A stretch of DNA of 64,000 nucleotides from Diplosphaera chodatii (lineage: Eukaryota > Chlorophyta > Trebouxiophyceae > Prasiolales > Stichococcaceae). The notes beneath the pieces were generated by a model. It was not told the origin of the DNA and did no database searches. It saw nothing but the letters and a program-made list of their open reading frames with translations. This document shows, piece after piece, positions 47,401 to 59,400 of the stretch (the stretch's first letter is position 1; each line of letters starts with the position of its first letter). The translations under genes were made by a program, and so were the position numbers. The stretch spans positions 1,240,001 to 1,304,000 of the forward strand of contig JAALGY010000062.1 in NCBI GenBank assembly GCA_032358165.1, given 5' to 3'.

Positions 47401-48015
47401 CGGTGGTGCTGGGCCACCGGGCTGTGACGCCGGCGGCCGCATGGGAGGCCGACCAAAGCCGCCGCCAGGCGGCCGCTGTGCCGGGTTGGCCGCAGGCCGG
47501 GGCCCTGCTGCAGGGCGCTGTGCTGCGCCGAGGCCACGCCCGAAGCCAGTGGCAGCAGCCCCATGTGGGGCCGGGACTGCTGCTACCGCACCGCCAGCTG
47601 GGGGCCGGCCGGCTGGAGGCACCGGGGGCCCGCCGCTGTAGGGCTGACGGGGCTGCGGCGCCTGCATGCGCCCACAGAACTAGACCACGGTGACGAGGGA
47701 CGCAGAGAACAGCTCATATACCAAGGGAACGTGGGCACTCTGTACCTTTTGGGCTGAGCTGCCTCCAGGCGCTGCCAGACTGTGCGGAGATGCTAGGCTG
47801 GCCGGGTGCTGGTAGGGCGGCGTCCCTGCTGCGGCACCTTGCTGCAGTGTCTGCAGCGCGGGCATGCCGTTGGCGACTGGCTGTGTACCTGCATGGCCGT
47901 TGATGCCCGGCACCTGCTGCTTTCCGCCCAACAGTCCTGCATCTGGCTTTGCGGGCCGGGCATCTGCACCAGCAGGCAGTAGTCCCAGTTGGCATGTTGA
48001 CGCATCAGTTCGCAT
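41469..48015 (-). CDS. SEC24: COPII coat subunit SEC24
   Basis: SEC24 pairs with SEC23 in the inner COPII coat and selects cargo leaving the ER. The N-terminus is a long Pro/Gln/Gly-rich tail (48015-46800) with a run of nine Gln. Then comes the core: YMQLRNGPP with SIDPAQMPRP (about 46650-46560), RNMRLTLNYVPCSAD, the zinc finger CMRCKAYINAFMAF...CNICGHLN (about 45986-45900), YFSQLGPDGRRVNVYERPEL and VEFVATSEYMVR (45740-45630), trunk MRPTHLFLVDVSYAAIASGA (about 45475), VGIATFDSAVQFYAL and SAPQMLVVPDILEPYAPSAS (45120-45010), KFYTRLATEAADHQ, VCVDVSILSSGFVDAATLRE (about 44080), GLEVDTYAGAFYRRTATDID, VYFQFALLYTTTDGHRRIR (helical entry), FAYRRHCAQAANPGQLILPE (about 42615), and the gelsolin-like end with AEAWLYFGG. 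It finishes SYVEFLCDIHRRIQNKSSRD at 41469. The first exon is inferred (donor after SSAQK near 47747, acceptor before APQPRQPYSG); the exact start ATG is unsure. Confidence 0.88.
46927..46953 (-). repeat. CAG/CTG trinucleotide repeat, nine units, in SEC24
   Basis: Nine perfect CTG units on the + strand encode nine consecutive Gln in the SEC24 N-terminal tail. This is an in-frame microsatellite and likely to vary in length. Confidence 0.9.
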
Positions 48016-48653
48016 TTGGTGCGGTGCAGGTTGAACATGAGATGTAGGGCAAATTGCAGCTTGGACGGACACCTTGGCCAGATGGCCTCATTCGCCCCTT
48101 CGATCAGTTGCAAGATCTGTAGTGCGGTGCCAATACGGGTAGTCAGCGCACGTCATCGCATTAGTGAATGCACAGTGCAACACCCCTGCTGCATCAGGAG
48201 TGTCATGAGCAAGGCTAACCTCTATCGAACACCAACTCCAAACATCACGTGCAAGACGTGCAGTGTGTATTGTGCTATGAGAGCATGTCTGGCGCTGCGC
48301 GACACATTGATACACTTGCTTTGTCGCCGAGTGCACGCTTTGTCAATTGCAAACCGGACCCTGACGCCTGCAGCGGGCATGCGGTGCGACTCGGCATTTG
48401 CACCAGCTGCACATTCCGACCCTGGGGCTATAAAGCTATGCTGACTAGCCCGCTAATCCTCTAACCAGGAGTCTGGCTCGCGCCTTGTGTGACTGGCATA
48501 ACGCGATTGTAAACCAGTGCGTCGCTGCGTTTCCAGTAGGCGAAAGGCATCGACGTTGACTCCAGCTTGAGCTGTGCCACTCCTGCGTACGCTGCAGACG
48601 TCGGTGTCAGCGGTCTTTAGAGGGCTTGAATCGTGCCAATCAGTGCAGCCAGC
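48016..48653. promoter_or_regulatory. divergent intergenic region SEC24 / RAB1
   Basis: About 640 nt lie between the divergent starts of two genes acting in ER-to-Golgi traffic, so shared promoter elements are possible. No specific motif was identified. Part of it could hold an unresolved short first exon of SEC24. Confidence 0.45.
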
Positions 48654-50274
48654 ATGAACCCCGACTATGACTATCTGTTCAAGGTGCGGGCGTGTGGTTG
48701 TCAACATCGTATCCCTGTACGCTGGGCATGAGGCATAGTGCTTGTCTGCGGGAGGACACACGCCACACGTCTGCCCTTGCTAACCACTTCTCACCTTGGT
48801 TCCACTGCAGCTGCTGCTGATTGGAGACTCCGGCGTGGGCAAGTCCTGCCTGCTGCTTCGCTTTGCGGTGAGTGCCGGGCACTTGCTGCCCGACGCTGCA
48901 GCCGAGGGCTGACAACCCCCAGATGTCAGTTGTCGAGAGAAGCTGCTGACCCCTTGCTGCTCTCAGCCTCAGCCGCTGTCCCGTGTTCCGCAGGACGACA
49001 CATACACAGAAAGCTACATCTCGACCATCGGCGTCGACTTTGTGAGTGCTCCAGCTGCACGGGCACCTCCGTGCGTGCTGCGCCGCACTCCCTTTGACCG
49101 CGGGTTTGCAACTCACCTCTCACTCAAGCTAGCAGAGTGGTAGCTTGCTGAACCACGTGTAAGTGATGCGCTGCAGAAAATCAGGACAGTTGAGCTGGAC
49201 GGCAAGGTCATCAAACTGCAAATCGTGAGCCTGACGCCGCCACTAAGTCTGCTGCTGCCAGGCCTGATTCTTTCTGTACATCTGGGGGTGGTACAGTCGC
49301 CCTGCCACATACGTTACGGCCTGCCTGCAGTGCTGGCTGATCACAATACCTTGTGCTGCGCAGTGGGACACAGCAGGGCAGGAGCGTTTCAGGACCATCA
49401 CCAGCAGCTACTACAGAGGCGCACATGGCATCATCGTGAGCACAGCGATGCCCAAGCCTCACTTGCTGGCCGTTTTTGGGCACATGTGACTGACAGTATG
49501 TAGACCCTCTGGTTGTGATGGCGTTACAGCAGCTGGGGCGCAGCAAATTGCAGCTGCGTGTGGGTGCATGCGACGCTCTGGCTGCGGCGTAGGAAGGGGC
49601 TATCTGCAGCACTTGACCCTCTGTGTGCCTGCTGCACAGGTCGTGTACGACGTGACAGACCAGGAGAGCTTCAACAACGTGAAGCAGTGGCTGAATGAGA
49701 TTGACCGCTATGCTAACGAAAACGTCAACAAGCTGCTGGTGGGCAACAAGAGTGATCTGACGGCCAAGAAGGTTGTCGACTACCAGACAGCCAAGGTGCG
49801 GAGCTGTGACGGGCGAAGTCTAGGTCATCAAACCATGCAGCCCTGCAACACCGGAGTCTGCGCAGCATGCATTTGTTGCTCCCTGTCAGCAAGGATGTGC
49901 AGTTCGCTGGTGATTGGAGCCAGAGGTGCCCTATGCTTTGTTCGCTCATCATAGCTTCTGTGCTGCAGGCCTTTGCGGATGAGATTGGCATCCCATTCCT
50001 AGAGACCTCTGCCAAGAGCGCCACGAATGTCGAGCAGGCATTCATGACCATGGCGGCTGAGATCAAGAACAGGTATGGATGCCGTGGAAGATTTGCTGCC
50101 TCATGTTTCAAGTGCTCAAAATCATACACGATCACCTGCATATTCGTACGATGCGTTATGTGTGGCGCGGTCTTGTGCAGGATGGCGACGCTACCCGCAC
50201 AAACGAAGCCTGGCGGCAACATCCGTGTGACAGAGGGCAAGTCGGTGGGTGCCAACAAGTCCAGCTGCTGCTGA
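48654..50274 (+). CDS. RAB1: Rab1/Ypt1-type small GTPase
   Basis: Rab1 controls vesicle tethering between ER and Golgi. Eight exons were placed by splice site and frame: 48654-48683, 48811-48867, 48994-49041, 49177-49224, 49364-49435, 49640-49795, 49969-50072 and 50181-50274. They sum to 609 nt, or 202 residues, the usual Rab1 length. The start [15 protein letters not shown] matches Rab1 and YptC1. Motifs are P-loop GDSGVGKS, switch I TIGVDFKIRT, switch [25 protein letters not shown] for guanine recognition, ETSAKSA, and a C-terminal Cys-Cys for geranylgeranylation. It lies divergently from SEC24. A TGTAA at 50588-50592 could be the polyadenylation signal, as in Chlamydomonas; this is unproven. 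Confidence 0.96.
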
Positions 50275-50739
50275 TTTAGCAATCTCGCTGCTCAGGGGCG
50301 GGGGCCAGGGCCACGGTAGACTGCGCGTCACGGTCAGCAGTGCAGCCGCAAGGCAGGGTCTACACTCAAAGCTCGCCAGCTGGGCTGCTTGCCGGTGACG
50401 GTCCGGGCTGGCAAGATGTCCTGTCTGCAGAGCACCTCCCTGGCTTGGCTCACAAGCTGCTGGGACTGCTGACAGTCCCATCCTATGGCCACAAATTGTA
50501 TGGTAGTTTTCACTGACAGATCCAGCATCCTGCGGAGGCACCACGATGTCATCTCTCGGGCTGTTTGTACGGAATGTGACCAACAAGTGTAACATGCACG
50601 TATTGGCTTGAAAGCTGCCATCATCTATACAGTCATGTTGCTCATCATCAGCGCACATTGCGGATGTGGGCCTCATTTGCTCATTTACTCAGCAGCCGAC
50701 CAAGCAGAAATCGCGCTGTAGCGACCATGCGCATTCGGC
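50275..50739. other. RAB1 3' region and PIG-P promoter
   Basis: About 465 nt lie between two genes on the same strand. It includes the candidate polyadenylation signal TGTAA at 50588. Frames on the minus strand (for example 50191-50676) have no recognisable content. Confidence 0.5.
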
Positions 50740-51406
50740 ATGCCTGAGGTTGTCAATAGAGGTCGTGGTGTATCCTCACGCGCCGCCACTGGCTTCGTTG
50801 CGTGGGTGACATCTGGCGTCGCATACGGTGGGGTCATGCTGGCTGGCTGATGCCGACATTTACGCGCTTTTGAGAAAGTGCACGACAGTGCTATGTTCCC
50901 TGTGCACTCGACGCAACCACTTCGCCTGCAGTTCTCTTCCTGGCGTGGGCTTATGTGCCAAGTGACACCCTGCATGCGTACGGGATCACCTACTACCCCA
51001 GCAAGCACTGGGCCACGGCTCTGCCCGTTTGGTGCTGCCTGACGACTGTGTTTGCGTACGTATGCTACGAGAGGTAAGAGAGGATGATTTTCTGCAGGCA
51101 TGCTTGTACATTTGCAGATGTTAGCATGCGTCATCACAGACAGGTGACGGCGTGTGTCGATGCATGCAGCATGAACAGGTTGACGGTTCCGCCGTTGTGG
51201 AGTCTACGGACGGTGCAAGGTGACCTTCTACTTGGTGATGCGACGGTGTGTGCACGTGTCCTGCTGATTTGCACCCGCTGACCTGCACCCGCATGCCTGC
51301 AGACCGGTTTGCCAAGGCGCCGGTCGACGTGAGCGACCCACGGTCCATTCCTCCGCTGGCTGACCTACCGCTGCCAGAAGTGTGTCAAGTGTTATATGGA
51401 CGATGA
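50740..51406 (+). CDS. PIGP: GPI-GlcNAc transferase subunit P (PIG-P)
   Basis: PIG-P is a small ER membrane subunit of the enzyme that makes GlcNAc-phosphatidylinositol, the first step of GPI-anchor synthesis. Four exons, 50740-50827, 50932-51073, 51170-51219 and 51303-51406, total 384 nt or 127 residues, typical for the family. MPEVVNRGRGVSSRAATGFV leads into the first membrane segment, which is split by an intron (TSGVAY|VLFLAWAYVPSDTLH). The family core YGITYYPSKHWATALPVWCC follows, with the second membrane segment LTTVFAYVCYE, then the linker MNRLTVPPLWSLRTVQDRFA and the conserved end SIPPLADLPLPEVCQVLYGR with TGA at 51404-51406. Both membrane spans and the SIPP...DLP...V motif are present. 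It lies close behind RAB1 but has its own spacer. Confidence 0.93.
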
Positions 51407-52114
51407 GTCGCGCACCATCAAGGTACACAGTCATTTACAGGAAACATCCAACACGCGCATCATGGCGGTCGTGCTGTCGACGCTGTGCTGTACCTGAGGC
51501 TGGCACAGGTTGGTCTGTACTGCAGCAGTGGAGGTGGAGCGGCGAATGCACAGCGATGAGCTGATTGTCTGCTGATGCTGTCAACTCGACACGTCAGTCG
51601 TCCCTCAGCATTTGCGCTGCAGGTAACGCTTGTCCTTTCTGTATGGCGTTCACACGCAGGCCCATTTGCCAGCTTTGCCAGACAATCTCAGGCACCAGGC
51701 AACTTTCTAACTTGGTACCGTGCATCGGCACAGGCTGACTGCTGTGGCGTGCAGCTACAGGTGGAAAGCAACGTGTCCACCGCAGCACAGACGCAGAGGC
51801 GGTCAGGATAATTGGCAATGGAATAATGCCAAGCAAGCTGGTCCCTGCCAGCGGCGCATGCTGCATCACGACCTTGGCATCCGCAAACTTGCTGGCTGCA
51901 CAATGACAACACGCTTGCAGCCACTTTCGATTGAGGTTTGTGGCTTTCGACCAGGGTTGACAGCATCCCGCTGTAGAACATGCAAGCACTATGACTCACT
52001 GTTGTAAGACGACACGCCTGGATAAAACACATACACCTCAATCTCTCAACCGATTCTACCTCCTCGCTGCGCCTGTGGGGGCACTTCATCCATGAGTCAG
52101 TCCCGTTTGAGAGC
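51407..52114. other. convergent 3' regions of PIG-P and PRISE genes
   Basis: About 700 nt lie between convergent stop codons. A TGTAA on the + strand at 52003-52007 is a possible but distant polyadenylation signal for PIG-P. No gene was recognised. Confidence 0.5.
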
Positions 52115-55100
52115 TCAGGTAGACTTGAGGGCGCCAGCGCTCTTGGGAGAGCGAGGGGACTTGGATGTTCGAGGCGAGCTGGGTGGTGACAGGAGGCCCG
52201 GTGGCTGCGCCTGCAAAGTCGACATGCACACATTCCTTCAGGATGCACAGCACAGTGCACGAAATGGAAACGTGTTCGACCTTGCATACTCGGCCCACGT
52301 TGAACTGCTCAGAGCTCTTTGTAGCGCCCAGACGAACCTGTGTCTTGACGAGGTTGCGGTCAGGCGGACCGGGCAGGTGCCTGTGGCCGTACTTGGGCAG
52401 CAGTCCCTTGTGCGCCTGCAGCAGACACAGGCGTGAAGCAACTGCCTGCCGCGATGGGGCGGCACTTGATGCAGCCGCTGCTGATGATGTGGTCATGCCA
52501 GCCTGCGGACACTACAGAATATGCGTGTGTGCTTCCTGGCTTTTGGTGGCATATCAGGACTCACCAGCTCGTCAAGACGTGCAATGAAGTTGGCCGCACT
52601 GTCCACGTGGTTGTTGAAGCCAGCTTGCCGGCTGCAACAGCATTTGCAACAGTCAACACTGCTCCCTATTGTACAAACCCAGCACGAACCTCAAACAAAG
52701 TTTACGCACCGAAGGCTTATGCTGCAGCTTGGCAACTGGTCACGATTCGAAGATCTCACGCGATGTACTGTCCTTAGCAAGACGTCAAGGCAGTGATGTC
52801 AGCGGCTGCCAAAGGCTCACATCTTGGCAGTGTTGCTGAAGAAGTCGAACTCCATGCCGAAGGTGGCATCGCCAAACTCGAAGCTTGCGGCCTCCTTCAG
52901 AGGCACTCGCACCTGCTGAGGGTTTCTCAACACTCGTCAGCTTCGCACTGCATAGCACATCACCCATATATAGTGCTGCCATGCTCACACCCTTCGTATG
53001 TAGCGAGCCTCGAACACACAGCCACAAACGTGCAGCCGAATGTCTGACATGTAACGTCTGCACAACGATAGGGCAGTGGTTGGACGACAGCGAGCAGCAC
53101 CTTAGTGTTATGCTCCTCTTGCATGGCCCGCCACACATCCTCGTTCTTGGGCATCAGCACCGTCAGCGGGATTTTGAGCGGTGGCCCCGCCTCCAGATCA
53201 AACCATTTGGCGATGGCGGGCCACACTTGCTCCTGACGCCATCGCAGATACATTGGCATACACGTATGCACATGCTCGACTGCAGTGCAGGAGTGTGCCG
53301 CAGTGGCAAGGTGGAAAGCATATGGTACTGTGTTCACATTCATGTGACTGCTTACCCAACGGTATGTATCCCCTGCAGACATGGACAGCACTGTCATCAG
53401 ATGAGGCCTGTAGTGTGCAGAAGTACATGTTGCTCACAATGGGCATTGCATGTGAATTGATGCGGCGTATAGCCTAACCGTTGCTCATATTAAAGCTGTT
53501 GTTGGCTGCCTGAAAACCATGAGATGATATCAGAAGCAAATTTGATGCTTCCCGCATGTGTAAACTTGCAGTTCCTTTGGCGCCAGTACTTCTGGGTTAC
53601 CTCAGGGTGGGTTGAAGTGTGGATCGCGGCCTTCATCAGCAGGCGCGCATCCACACATTTTGTGATTGCATGGTACGCCTTCGCAGTGCCCGGAAAGCTG
53701 CACGACACGGCAGCACCCAGCATGTACACAATCCTGTGGTCATTAGATGGCAGCCCACCCGTGTGGACAGCTCCATACTGCCTCCCAAGTAACAATCAGA
53801 GCAAGCCATGATTGGATGACCTTTGTGACCATGTTCACCCACCGCATGGCTATACGAAGCTGCTTGCAGACGGCGCCGTAGGTTGCAATCACCTGGGATG
53901 CACACTTAGTGGGCTGTCTCATGCTGATGTTATAAGTCAAAGTACTGTATGCTACAACTGTTGGGGGCCACCAACACACCCATGCTGCTCAGAAATTGAG
54001 GGTAACAAAACAATGCAAGCTGACGCCAGCGCACGTGCAGCAGGTTCATGGTGGTGCCGAAGGCAACTCCTATTATGTTTCCGGGCCGCAAACTTGACCT
54101 GCACAACTGAGGAGGTGTTGTGAACAGGCGCAGGCTCTGTCTCTCTGCACCCACGTGAGGTTTTGGCGCAGCCAGCGACCTCTGACGACAACTTACACAG
54201 CAGCACAGGGCATGCAGCGTACCAGGTCCAGGGTGCGCCATCAGCACGCCGCTTGATTGCATAGTCCTGCACGACCAGAATGTCACTGTGGGGGAGCCAA
54301 TGCCACTGTACATGCAGTAGGTGCACACGAAAGCTTCACTCATGGATACTTCAGTGCGACCTGCGCTCGCCTCGAGGTCATAGTAGCTGCGTCAGCACGC
54401 ACATGACGAGTCGTCATGCACAGTCTTTGCTTGCAAGTCTGCAGTTTTCTCACAATAGTTCGTTCTTGTCCCAAGCCCTCACACATGCAAGCAGCCCTGT
54501 ACTCACTAGTTGGGCGGCAGGTGGCGCGGGTCGTCCTCATCGAAAGGCGTCTTGTTAGTTGGGCCCCAGTGAACACCTGCAACACGACAGGCAGAGTGGC
54601 TGCAGGGCAATTACATCCGCCGACCAGCAGTTGGCTGGATCTTGTCCGTTGACAGTTTTGGTTGGCGCTGAGTGCATGCACTTCTCCTGGCCACTGCGGA
54701 GGACACTTGGTCACTGGCCATACTCAGGCTGTCCAGCACAGGATAGATCGTAATGCAACTTACCGTAGTACTTCAGGCCGGATGTGAAGTACACATGTTT
54801 CAAGTTGGCCCCCTCCTATATGCAAATCCGAAAGTCAGCGAGCTGTGCCAGTGTAATACTTTATTCCGTCCCATTACGTGTGCGGCAAGCGTGCAAGGCA
54901 GATGCACTGGCCTCCTCCAGGCTCTTGACCACATTCTTCAGCATGACCGCCACCGAGCGGTCCGTGTTCGTCATGTCCCTGCGGCGCTGCACCCTCCGTC
55001 AGGAGCACGAACCGGTACATATGTAGAAGCAGCCAACACAGCTGGGGCGCACAAACGTCAATTGAAGACAACCACGAGCAGATGTGAGGGATGCACCAAA

Positions 55101-55911
55101 GCCCTGCGCACCCACTGAAGGCGAGATGAAAGACATACACCTCCTGCGCCAGGTTCATCCTGTTGTCCTTGAACGCCTGCACACACGCGAAGGCGCTGCA
55201 CACGCTGCTGCCATCGAAGTCAAAGTCGTGATGCTAGACCCACGTGTATACAAACCATCATCAGACGGTTGCATGCTGGACAGTTCAGCAGGCGAACCCG
55301 CCTTGGTCACTGCCTCCCTGTTGGTGAGATCCAGGCGCAGGTGCTGTGCACGGGTGCTGAAATCCAGCGGCCGGCGGCTAAGGGAGCCAGCAACAGAATT
55401 CGGTTGGAAACGGGCCATGAAATGACATTGACATGCTGTGCATGGCGGAGACATGCAGTTACCTGATGGCAACGATGTCTTGCCACTCGTCCCTGCATAC
55501 AGATGCCAGCTGCTAGTCATGCACATGCCTGCCTGATATGCGTCGTGTCTGCCTGTCACATACAGTGTATGCTACGCAGGAGGCCATACACGTCAGGTGT
55601 TGTTGTACATGGGCATGCACACAGTCAATGCGCGACCTGTGCTCCAGCACCTCCAGAAGCGCACGGCCCTGAATCCTGCGGCAAGCAAGGAAGCTAGTAC
55701 AGCCGACACCAGTATGTAAACATGTGGCGCTGTCACTGCTTCATTGAATACTGAACGACATGCTTGGCACTACTTGGCACTTCTATATATGGACAGGCAT
55801 GTACGATCCTGAAGCACTGAGGACACACCCTGTGGCGCCGGTCACCACAGCGGTCTTGGGCACGGCCGCAGGAGGCGGCGTGCCTGGTGGCAGGGGGTTG
55901 TCCCTCTCCAT
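52115..55911 (-). CDS. PRISE-type short-chain dehydrogenase (progesterone 5-beta-reductase/iridoid synthase family)
   Basis: Likely NAD(P)H-dependent 1,4-enone reductase. Many short exons join in frame. MERDNPLPPGTPPPAAVPKT then AVVTGATG (55911-55827) splices to IQGRALLEVLEHRSRID (about 55680), completing the GxTGxxG nucleotide site. DEWQDIVAIR (about 55490), RPLDFSTRAQHLRLDLTNRE (about 55370) and AFKDNRMNLAQE follow. NTDRSVAVMLKNVVKSLEEA is at about 54970. The family motif NLKHVYFTSGLKYYG is at about 54815-54771, and VHWGPTNKTPFDEDDPRHLP at about 54572. After an intron come DILVVQDYAIKRRADGAPWT and SLRPGNIIGVAFGTTMNLL (54110-54050). NNSFNMSNG|DTYRW follows at 53510-53500 and 53360, then WFDLEAGPPLKIPLTVLMPK (about 53200), VPLKEAASFEFGDATFGMEF (about 52905) and NHVDSAANFIARLDEL. 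A Ser/Pro/Lys-rich tail (LLSPPSSPRTSKSPRSPKSA) ends at TGA 52115-52117. The region holding the catalytic Tyr looks shortened. The substrate is unknown. Confidence 0.8.
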
Positions 55912-56403
55912 ACTTGCCCTGCCTTGCTACAACTAACGCCCACAAATTATGCTCGCTTGAAGTGGTGCAAGTTTTCAGCTACCGGTATTAAGTTGTCGGC
56001 CGTGACCTTTGCCGGTTTGAGATTTTTGGTCGTTGGCCAAGGAAGTGCAAGCCATGACTGCACGGTGAGCGGGCTGCCCGAAGGACAGGTCACAGGTGCA
56101 CGACGCCCGGCCTTGTCAGGACCGCCAAATTCCACTTCGGCGGAAGTCATCACTGACGGTCACCGGAGTATAGCATGGACGTGCAGCACTGAGCAACCCG
56201 ATATCAACACAGACACGTCGATGAGCGACGGACCCGACCAAACCACTGCATTTGCTGGCCCCTTCGATTGTTCAATGCTGTGGTTTACAAAACAATGTGC
56301 GGCTCTGCAACAGCAATGGCGCCTTGATGGCAACTGATGTATCACGTTAACACCCAGTGTCCACATCTTGCGCTGCAGACTCTTTGCACCCGGCCTATAG
56401 CAG
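55912..56403. other. spacer between the PRISE gene and the coiled-coil gene
   Basis: About 490 nt lie between two minus-strand genes. It should contain the PRISE promoter and the 3' untranslated region of the coiled-coil gene. A 137-codon open frame on the + strand (55924-56337) has no family resemblance and I do not call it. Confidence 0.5.
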
Positions 56404-59400
56404 TCAGCCTCTGCTGCTGGCGCGCGAGGACCGAACCAGCGCCCTGTACTCCTCGCGCATGCCGGCAATGACGTCCAGCTGCATGTCGCACTCTGCCGTC
56501 TTCGCCTGCACCTCCCCCTGCAGCTCCCTGGAACATGATGAGACAGGGCTGAGGCTCAGCAATGCACGTCCCTGAACGCCAGTCGATGCAGCATTACATC
56601 CATTGCCTGCTGGAAGCTGAACCGCATGCAAGCCAGCATTCGAGTGATTGCTCTCAGATCTTAGTGGACGCTGACCTCAGCCTCGCGGCGGCCTGAGCTC
56701 GCTCCTGCTCGTGTGCGGCTTTCAGTGCCCAGAGCTGTGCCGCCAGCTCCTGCTCGTGCACAGCGACGTGCCGGCCCCCGTTCACGGAGGCAGCTGGTGG
56801 CGGCGTCACCACATCATGCCCGCTGCCCGCGAGCCCGCTCCGCAGCGGTCCCTGCAACGCCCTGCAAGATGCACATGGTCGAATCACGCCTGCGGCAGCC
56901 GTGCTAGGGTGCGCCAACACGCTTGCCATGATGGTGGGCCAGGGAGCACTGCAGCGCACCGTTGGGCGAGGCGCACGTGTGTTTTGCATGGCAGCCTGTG
57001 CAGACATCAAGAAGTTTTCCAGCTGTGGGACGCACTTGCGGAGCGCGGCGTGCTGCTGCTGCAGCGTCGCCAGCGCGGCACGCGTGCCGTCCAGCTGCGC
57101 ATGCGCTTCGGCCAGGTCGGCTGGCAGCTCCGCAGCCTCCTGTGACAACAGAATATTGGTCTGGACGAGTGGGAGCCTCTTGCTGACCATCGCTCTGATT
57201 TGTCATTATGTAGCTTACGGTACATCCCGGCATCTATGTGGCTGGCATCTCCCTTGCAGGACAGGCTATCATCATCACATGCCCCATGCTGCTGTTGGCA
57301 TCCACAGCGGAATGGTCAAGGCTGTTCACCTGCAGCTCTGCGAGCTGGCCGCGCAGTGCCACCGCCTCGCGCTGCCGCTGCTCGACTTGCTGCCGAAGCT
57401 GCCGCTCTGCCTCAGCATGCTGCTCCTGCAATGTTGCGAGGCAGCTTGCATATATCGCATACTAATTGACACAGTATGTATTACGGCAGACCCAACAACA
57501 TGCCCAGGTCAGATGCTGGTCGGCACTTGTGAAGCGTTGCTACTGTCAGCAACCCGCCCACTAAGAAACTCCACGGGCTCCACGTTGCAGCGGCACAACT
57601 ATGTGCTGCTGACCTGCAGCCGCTGCGCGGCATCCGCTGCCGCGGAGGCCGCCTGCCGTGCGGTGTCCCGCTCAGCGTTCAGCGCTGCCGCGGCCTGCGT
57701 GGCAGCCTGCCGGGCGGACGCCAGCTCGACGCGCAGCCTGCTGGCCGCTGCGTCTGCAGCATCTGCCTCCGCCTGCGCCCTTTGCAAGGCAGCCTGCAGC
57801 CATGTGACGTGGAGTTGCTAAGCATCACATGAACAAGACAGGAGCTCGCACTTGCAGCTCGGTTCGTACTGCGCATGCGGACCACAGCACGCCTAGCCAT
57901 CGGTCACAGCCTTGCACCGTGGTTGGGAACCCGAAGCAGGTGGGTCACCGAATGTCATACGCATCAGCAGGCCAACAGCCTCCAGCCATGGTTGTGCACA
58001 TGTCCATGGCTCGCTGTGCCTCCTCCGCTTTGATTAGACAGTCACCCACTGTCTCAGTGCACCTGCTGCTCCGCCAGCTGCCGCTCGTGCTGCGACACTT
58101 CCGTCTGTGCGGCAGCCTCCAGTTCAGCTGCCTGCTGCCTGGATGTCGCAGCCTCCGCCGCAGCCTGCGACGCCCTCGCCTCCGTGTCGTGCAGCCGCCG
58201 CTCCAGCTCTGCAGCGCGTCCCTGCATGTGGTGTACCGCATGTTTGCCCTTTGCGCTGGTCGTGTGACATGTTTCTGTGCCCCATCTCAAAGTCGTGCCT
58301 GTTGTCGATTACATGAGATGGTGCTGTGAGACTGCCCATTGACAGCCAAGTCAACTTTTGCATATTGCACGCAAGGCTGCTGCACACCTGCAATGCGTCC
58401 GCAGCAGCTTCCTGCCGGTGCAGGAGCTCTGTCGTGGCGGCGTGCGCCTCGGCAGCCGCGGCCAGCTGCCCCTGCGCCTCCCGCAGCTGCCCGTGCGTGG
58501 CCCGGAGCTCCGCTGCCGCAGCCGCATGCTCCGCCTCGGCAGCCTGCAAACACGGTGGTGACTAGCATATAGTAGTACCGGGACCTTGGTCAGCACTTGG
58601 TGGTTCATGGTATCCACAGGGCACGTTACCATCTCCGGGTAATGACATGCTCGTTGAGCAAGAGAGCCCGACCAGGGGGTGTGAAAGCCAATGCACCAGG
58701 GCCCACCTGCATGCGCGTGTGCAGCTGCTCGGCCACGGCCACCATCTCCCGCCGCTCCTCCCCGGCAGCCAGCTCCGCTTCCCGCAGCCGCGCCTCAAAG
58801 CGCTGCTGCGCTGTATCCGCTGCAGCGTGCACCGCCTCCAGCTGCTGCGCTGCCTGCTCCGCCGCTGCACGCGCCTGCGTGCCCACCCCACAGCGCTTAC
58901 AACCAGAAACTCGGCGCTCTGCGTCATCCTGGCCGCTATTGTCAGGCGCGCATGGCTGCCTTTGCTTCACATGACTGCGGAGGACTTCAGTACGCAAGTG
59001 GCTGCGATGTGTCACCTGCTGCATGGCACGCTCCGCAGCGTGGCGGGCGGACGCCTCTGCCGCCGTCGCCTCAGCCTCCGCAGACAGGCGTGCCTCCAGG
59101 CCGCTCTCCCGCCCAACAGCAGCCGCCAGCTCGCCCTTGAGCTGCGTTGCCACCTCATCCCTGCTCACGACAGAGTCAATGCCCATCACGACGTGCACAG
59201 CCAGCTATGCAGGGACAGACGTGCCAATCTGGCGTGGCGTGCTGAGACAGACCACGGTCAACGGCCCTTCAGGCATGCGACCAGATGGTGGACATGAACG
59301 TCGTGCACACCGCTGGGCAAGCTGGGCGTGCAGGGTAGCCACACGGCTGTGCGCCTCCACAGCTCTGGACTCTGCCTCGGCCGTTGACAGCTGCTGCGCA

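Noticed and set aside
46577..47693. + strand Gly/Ala/Arg-rich frames
   Set aside because: Mirror images of the Pro/Gln-rich SEC24 N-terminal tail.
55924..56337. 137-codon + strand frame between the PRISE and coiled-coil genes
   Set aside because: No similarity to any family I know, average composition, and no splice partners; likely chance.
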